A DNA stretch of 64,000 nucleotides from Treponema sp. (lineage in GTDB: Bacteria > Spirochaetota > Spirochaetia > Treponematales > Treponemataceae), in assembly GCA_016294035.1 (NCBI GenBank), contig JAEDCT010000003.1, forward strand, positions 62,001 to 126,000, read 5' to 3'. Every line of letters starts with the position of its first letter. Within the stretch, counting starts at the first letter, position 1. This document shows, piece after piece, positions 62,135-64,000 of the stretch. The notes beneath the pieces were generated by a model. The model saw only the letters and a program-made list of their open reading frames with translations, searched no databases and was not told the origin of the DNA. Made by a program: the position numbers and the translations under genes.

Positions 62135-63490
62135 TTATTCAGAAACCTCTAATTCTTTATCGGCACTTCCAAATTTTTTTTCAATAAAATGTGCATCAAC
62201 ATTAAAGCCCGTAAGCCTTTTCAGGAAAAATGCCTTGGATGCAGGTTGAATGGTTTTGAAAATTTCCTGTCCCGTTGCAACCCAGGAAACAGGCTTATTT
62301 CGTTCTGAAAGCACGCTGATAATTCTTCCGAATCGTTTTGTCTCGTCACACTTAGTAACAATGACACTCTTGAAATCGAAAGTTTCATAGTTACGGATAA
62401 TATTATCAAGATCCGAAGCAGAAACTCCGGCAACAACAGTCAAATAGATATGCTCATTGAAATTTTTCACATCAAGTATCTGACGCATTCTCAAAATGTG
62501 GTCAAAGTCATTTGGACTGTATCCGCTTGAGTCAACAAAAATATAGTCAGAATTAGGGGCATAGCTTGCAAAGAGCTTTTCCAGATCCTCAGAGTTTTCG
62601 GCCTTGTCAACACGAACCTTGATGATTTCAGCCCATCTTGAAAGCTGTTCCTGGGCAGCAATACGCATTGTATCAGTAGTAATCATGCGGATTCTTGGTT
62701 CCCACTTGTACTTATCCTTGTTTCGTTTTGCATCAACTGCAATGGCAGAGGCAAGCTTGGCAACTGTCGTGGTTTTTCCGACACCAGTTGGTCCAATCAA
62801 AACAATTATTCTTGGTGATTTTGTAAGCAATGTGTTGGCAACGGGAATGCTTTCACCAATCCACTGAAGAACACATTCCTGAACGTAGTTGAAATCATCA
62901 AGCAGATCAAGAGTAATTTCTGACTTAATTCTGGAAGTAATTTTCTTTATGTAGTTTCTTGTAAACTCATTGTCCTCAAGAATTTCCTCAATCTTGGTAA
63001 TATTCTTGTGATCAGGAGCAATGGACGTCTGTTCCTTGATAATCTCAAACTGAGTCTCAAGATTCTTCTTCATATCCTCAATCTGCTTTGACAATGCCCC
63101 GATCTGAAGATTGCTTGTGACAGTTGGATTTGAACTCTGAAGTATTTTGTCCCTGTTTTCCACGAAGGAATTCTCACTTCTTGGCCTGACAGGAGCCCTT
63201 GGATCAACTTTCTGATACGGAGAAGAAAACACTGGAGGAGCTGAATTTACTGAAAGCGAACTTGAAACGGGTGCTGAAGGAGAAGGCTGATACGCCTGGT
63301 TTGTTACCTGATATGTAGCCTCTATGAATTCCTTCTGGCCAAAGCCCCATATTCCCTTCTTGAACACTGTTCTGAAATTGATTATCTGAAAATTCTTGTT
63401 GTAACGTTGAAAAAGCTTGTCCATGCATTCTTCGCGGTTTTTTCCAGTTATTGTAAAGCAGTTGGAATTTAATGAATTAAAATCAGCCAT
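62135..63490 (-). CDS. flhF: SRP-type GTPase FlhF
   Basis: A 451-residue SRP-family GTPase that marks the pole for flagellar assembly. The N-terminal basic domain (about 1-70) is followed by a Pro/Ser-rich linker, then the NG domain with G1 [10 protein letters not shown] (about 230), [11 protein letters not shown] in place of the usual DTAGRS, and [11 protein letters not shown] as G4. The start ATGGCTGA overlaps the flhA stop by 8 nt. The replacement of the G3 TAGRS by SSGYS is typical of FlhF. Confidence 0.9.
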   Translation of the reverse strand: MADFNSLNSNCFTITGKNREECMDKLFQRYNKNFQIINFRTVFKKGIWGFGQKEFIEATYQVTNQAYQPSPSAPVSSSLSVNSAPPVFSSPYQKVDPRAPVRPRSENSFVENRDKILQSSNPTVTSNLQIGALSKQIEDMKKNLETQFEIIKEQTSIAPDHKNITKIEEILEDNEFTRNYIKKITSRIKSEITLDLLDDFNYVQECVLQWIGESIPVANTLLTKSPRIIVLIGPTGVGKTTTVAKLASAIAVDAKRNKDKYKWEPRIRMITTDTMRIAAQEQLSRWAEIIKVRVDKAENSEDLEKLFASYAPNSDYIFVDSSGYSPNDFDHILRMRQILDVKNFNEHIYLTVVAGVSASDLDNIIRNYETFDFKSVIVTKCDETKRFGRIISVLSERNKPVSWVATGQEIFKTIQPASKAFFLKRLTGFNVDAHFIEKKFGSADKELEVSE

Positions 63491-64000
63491 TTATTTCTCC
63501 AAGAGATTCAACATTTACATTGCCATTCATTACTTCATTTATGGAAAGAACAACTATGCCAGGCATTTCCCTTTCTGTGGCAGACTTGACGGCACGACGT
63601 ACTTCGGATGCACAGAGAATGATAGGCAGGAACCCCCTTTCCCTAACCTGTGCAATTGCCGAGCTGACGCTATTGAGGAATTTTCTTCCGTCAACAGGAT
63701 CAAAGGCAACCATTGGTCCCTTACCCTGCATGTTCTGGGTATGAGCAAGAATATTCTGGGACAATTCCTGAGAAAGATATACGACATGAAGAGTCTTGTT
63801 TTCATCAACATACTGCTGACAGATCTGTGCACCCAAAGCTTCCCTGACCTTTTCTGTAAGAAGCCAGACATCATGGGTAAACTTGCCGTTATCACCAAGA
63901 GATTCAAGAATGGTAACCATATTCCTGATGCTGACCTGTTCTGACAAAAGATTCTTGAGAATAGTTTCAATCTCACCATAAGTGAATTTTGAATCCCCAC
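63483..64000 (-). CDS. flhA: Flagellar biosynthesis protein FlhA (3' part)
   Basis: The C-terminal 171 residues of the FlhA export-gate protein, cut by the window edge. The cytoplasmic domain is recognisable from EQVSIRNMVTILESLGD, TEKVREALGAQICQQY and the SEVRRAVKSATER segment near the end. The frame runs open to base 64000, so an internal TTG is not the start. It is the gene before flhF and overlaps it by 8 nt. Confidence 0.92.
   Translation of the reverse strand, partial: GDSKFTYGEIETILKNLLSEQVSIRNMVTILESLGDNGKFTHDVWLLTEKVREALGAQICQQYVDENKTLHVVYLSQELSQNILAHTQNMQGKGPMVAFDPVDGRKFLNSVSSAIAQVRERGFLPIILCASEVRRAVKSATEREMPGIVVLSINEVMNGNVNVESLGEING

Noticed and set aside
1..64000. CRISPR arrays, tRNA or rRNA genes, prophage
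   Set aside because: No spaced direct repeats, no tRNA cloverleaf or rRNA signature and no phage gene set were seen. Small tRNAs could still be missed without a search tool.

Overview
The window looks like chromosome from a saccharolytic, host-associated treponeme (Spirochaetota). The grounds are a spirochaete-type V-ATPase operon with a DUF2764 gene in place of the usual small subunits, a P83/100-family coiled-coil antigen, flagellar genes (flhA-flhF-flhG, fliA, fapA, flgF-flgG, a rod-binding protein), low-to-moderate GC, and gene blocks whose order I recall from Treponema pallidum (murG-cvpA-holB-kinase-regulator). Polysaccharide genes (cellobiose phosphorylase, secreted alpha-amylase, GlgC, GalM) suggest a gut or rumen species rather than T. 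pallidum. Species assignment is inference.

Layout. 0-5 kb (minus): GH3-fold adenylating enzyme, GH94 phosphorylase, small lipoprotein. 5-15 kb (plus): ankyrin protein-rsmD, TPR genes-rlmN, an HMA-like mini-protein with a hydroxyacid dehydrogenase and leuC/leuD, then an exported alpha-amylase. 15-22 kb (minus): a tripartite RND efflux operon ending in a PII-like gene and headed by a double-domain TetR regulator next to a perfect operator palindrome. 22-35 kb: P83/100 antigen, rod-binding protein, CotH kinase, glycosyltransferase, WbaP-like sugar transferase with an exported beta-rich protein, ispG with a TPR protein, and flgF-flgG. 35-39 kb: EAL phosphodiesterase, glgC, a structured intergenic region, small lipoprotein. 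39-47 kb (minus): J-domain protein, NtrC-type regulator and kinase, holB, a 2-kb IS1595-like element, cvpA, murG, ankyrin protein. 47-56 kb (minus): V-ATPase operon and galM. 56-64 kb (minus): flagellar regulatory and export genes running off the window as flhA.

The most unusual region is 43019-45025. Inverted repeats of 28 bp (24 of 28 matching) bound an element lying between cvpA and holB, 25 bp from the holB start. On one strand it carries a consensus promoter, a 37-codon hydrophobic ORF with a strong Shine-Dalgarno and GTG start, a 13-bp perfect hairpin, a 25-codon hydrophobic ORF, a ribbon-helix-helix-like protein, the transposase and a terminator, then a separate 55-codon gene with its own promoter and terminator. 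A second theme is a set of six genes whose start codon lies only 6-9 nt after a well-placed -10 box with 17-nt spacing, as expected for leaderless mRNAs. A third is two sigma-28-type promoter matches in front of flagellar genes, consistent with the fliA gene in the window.

Limits: assignments rest on reading motifs by eye. No database search, structure prediction or alignment was run, and exact domain boundaries are approximate.
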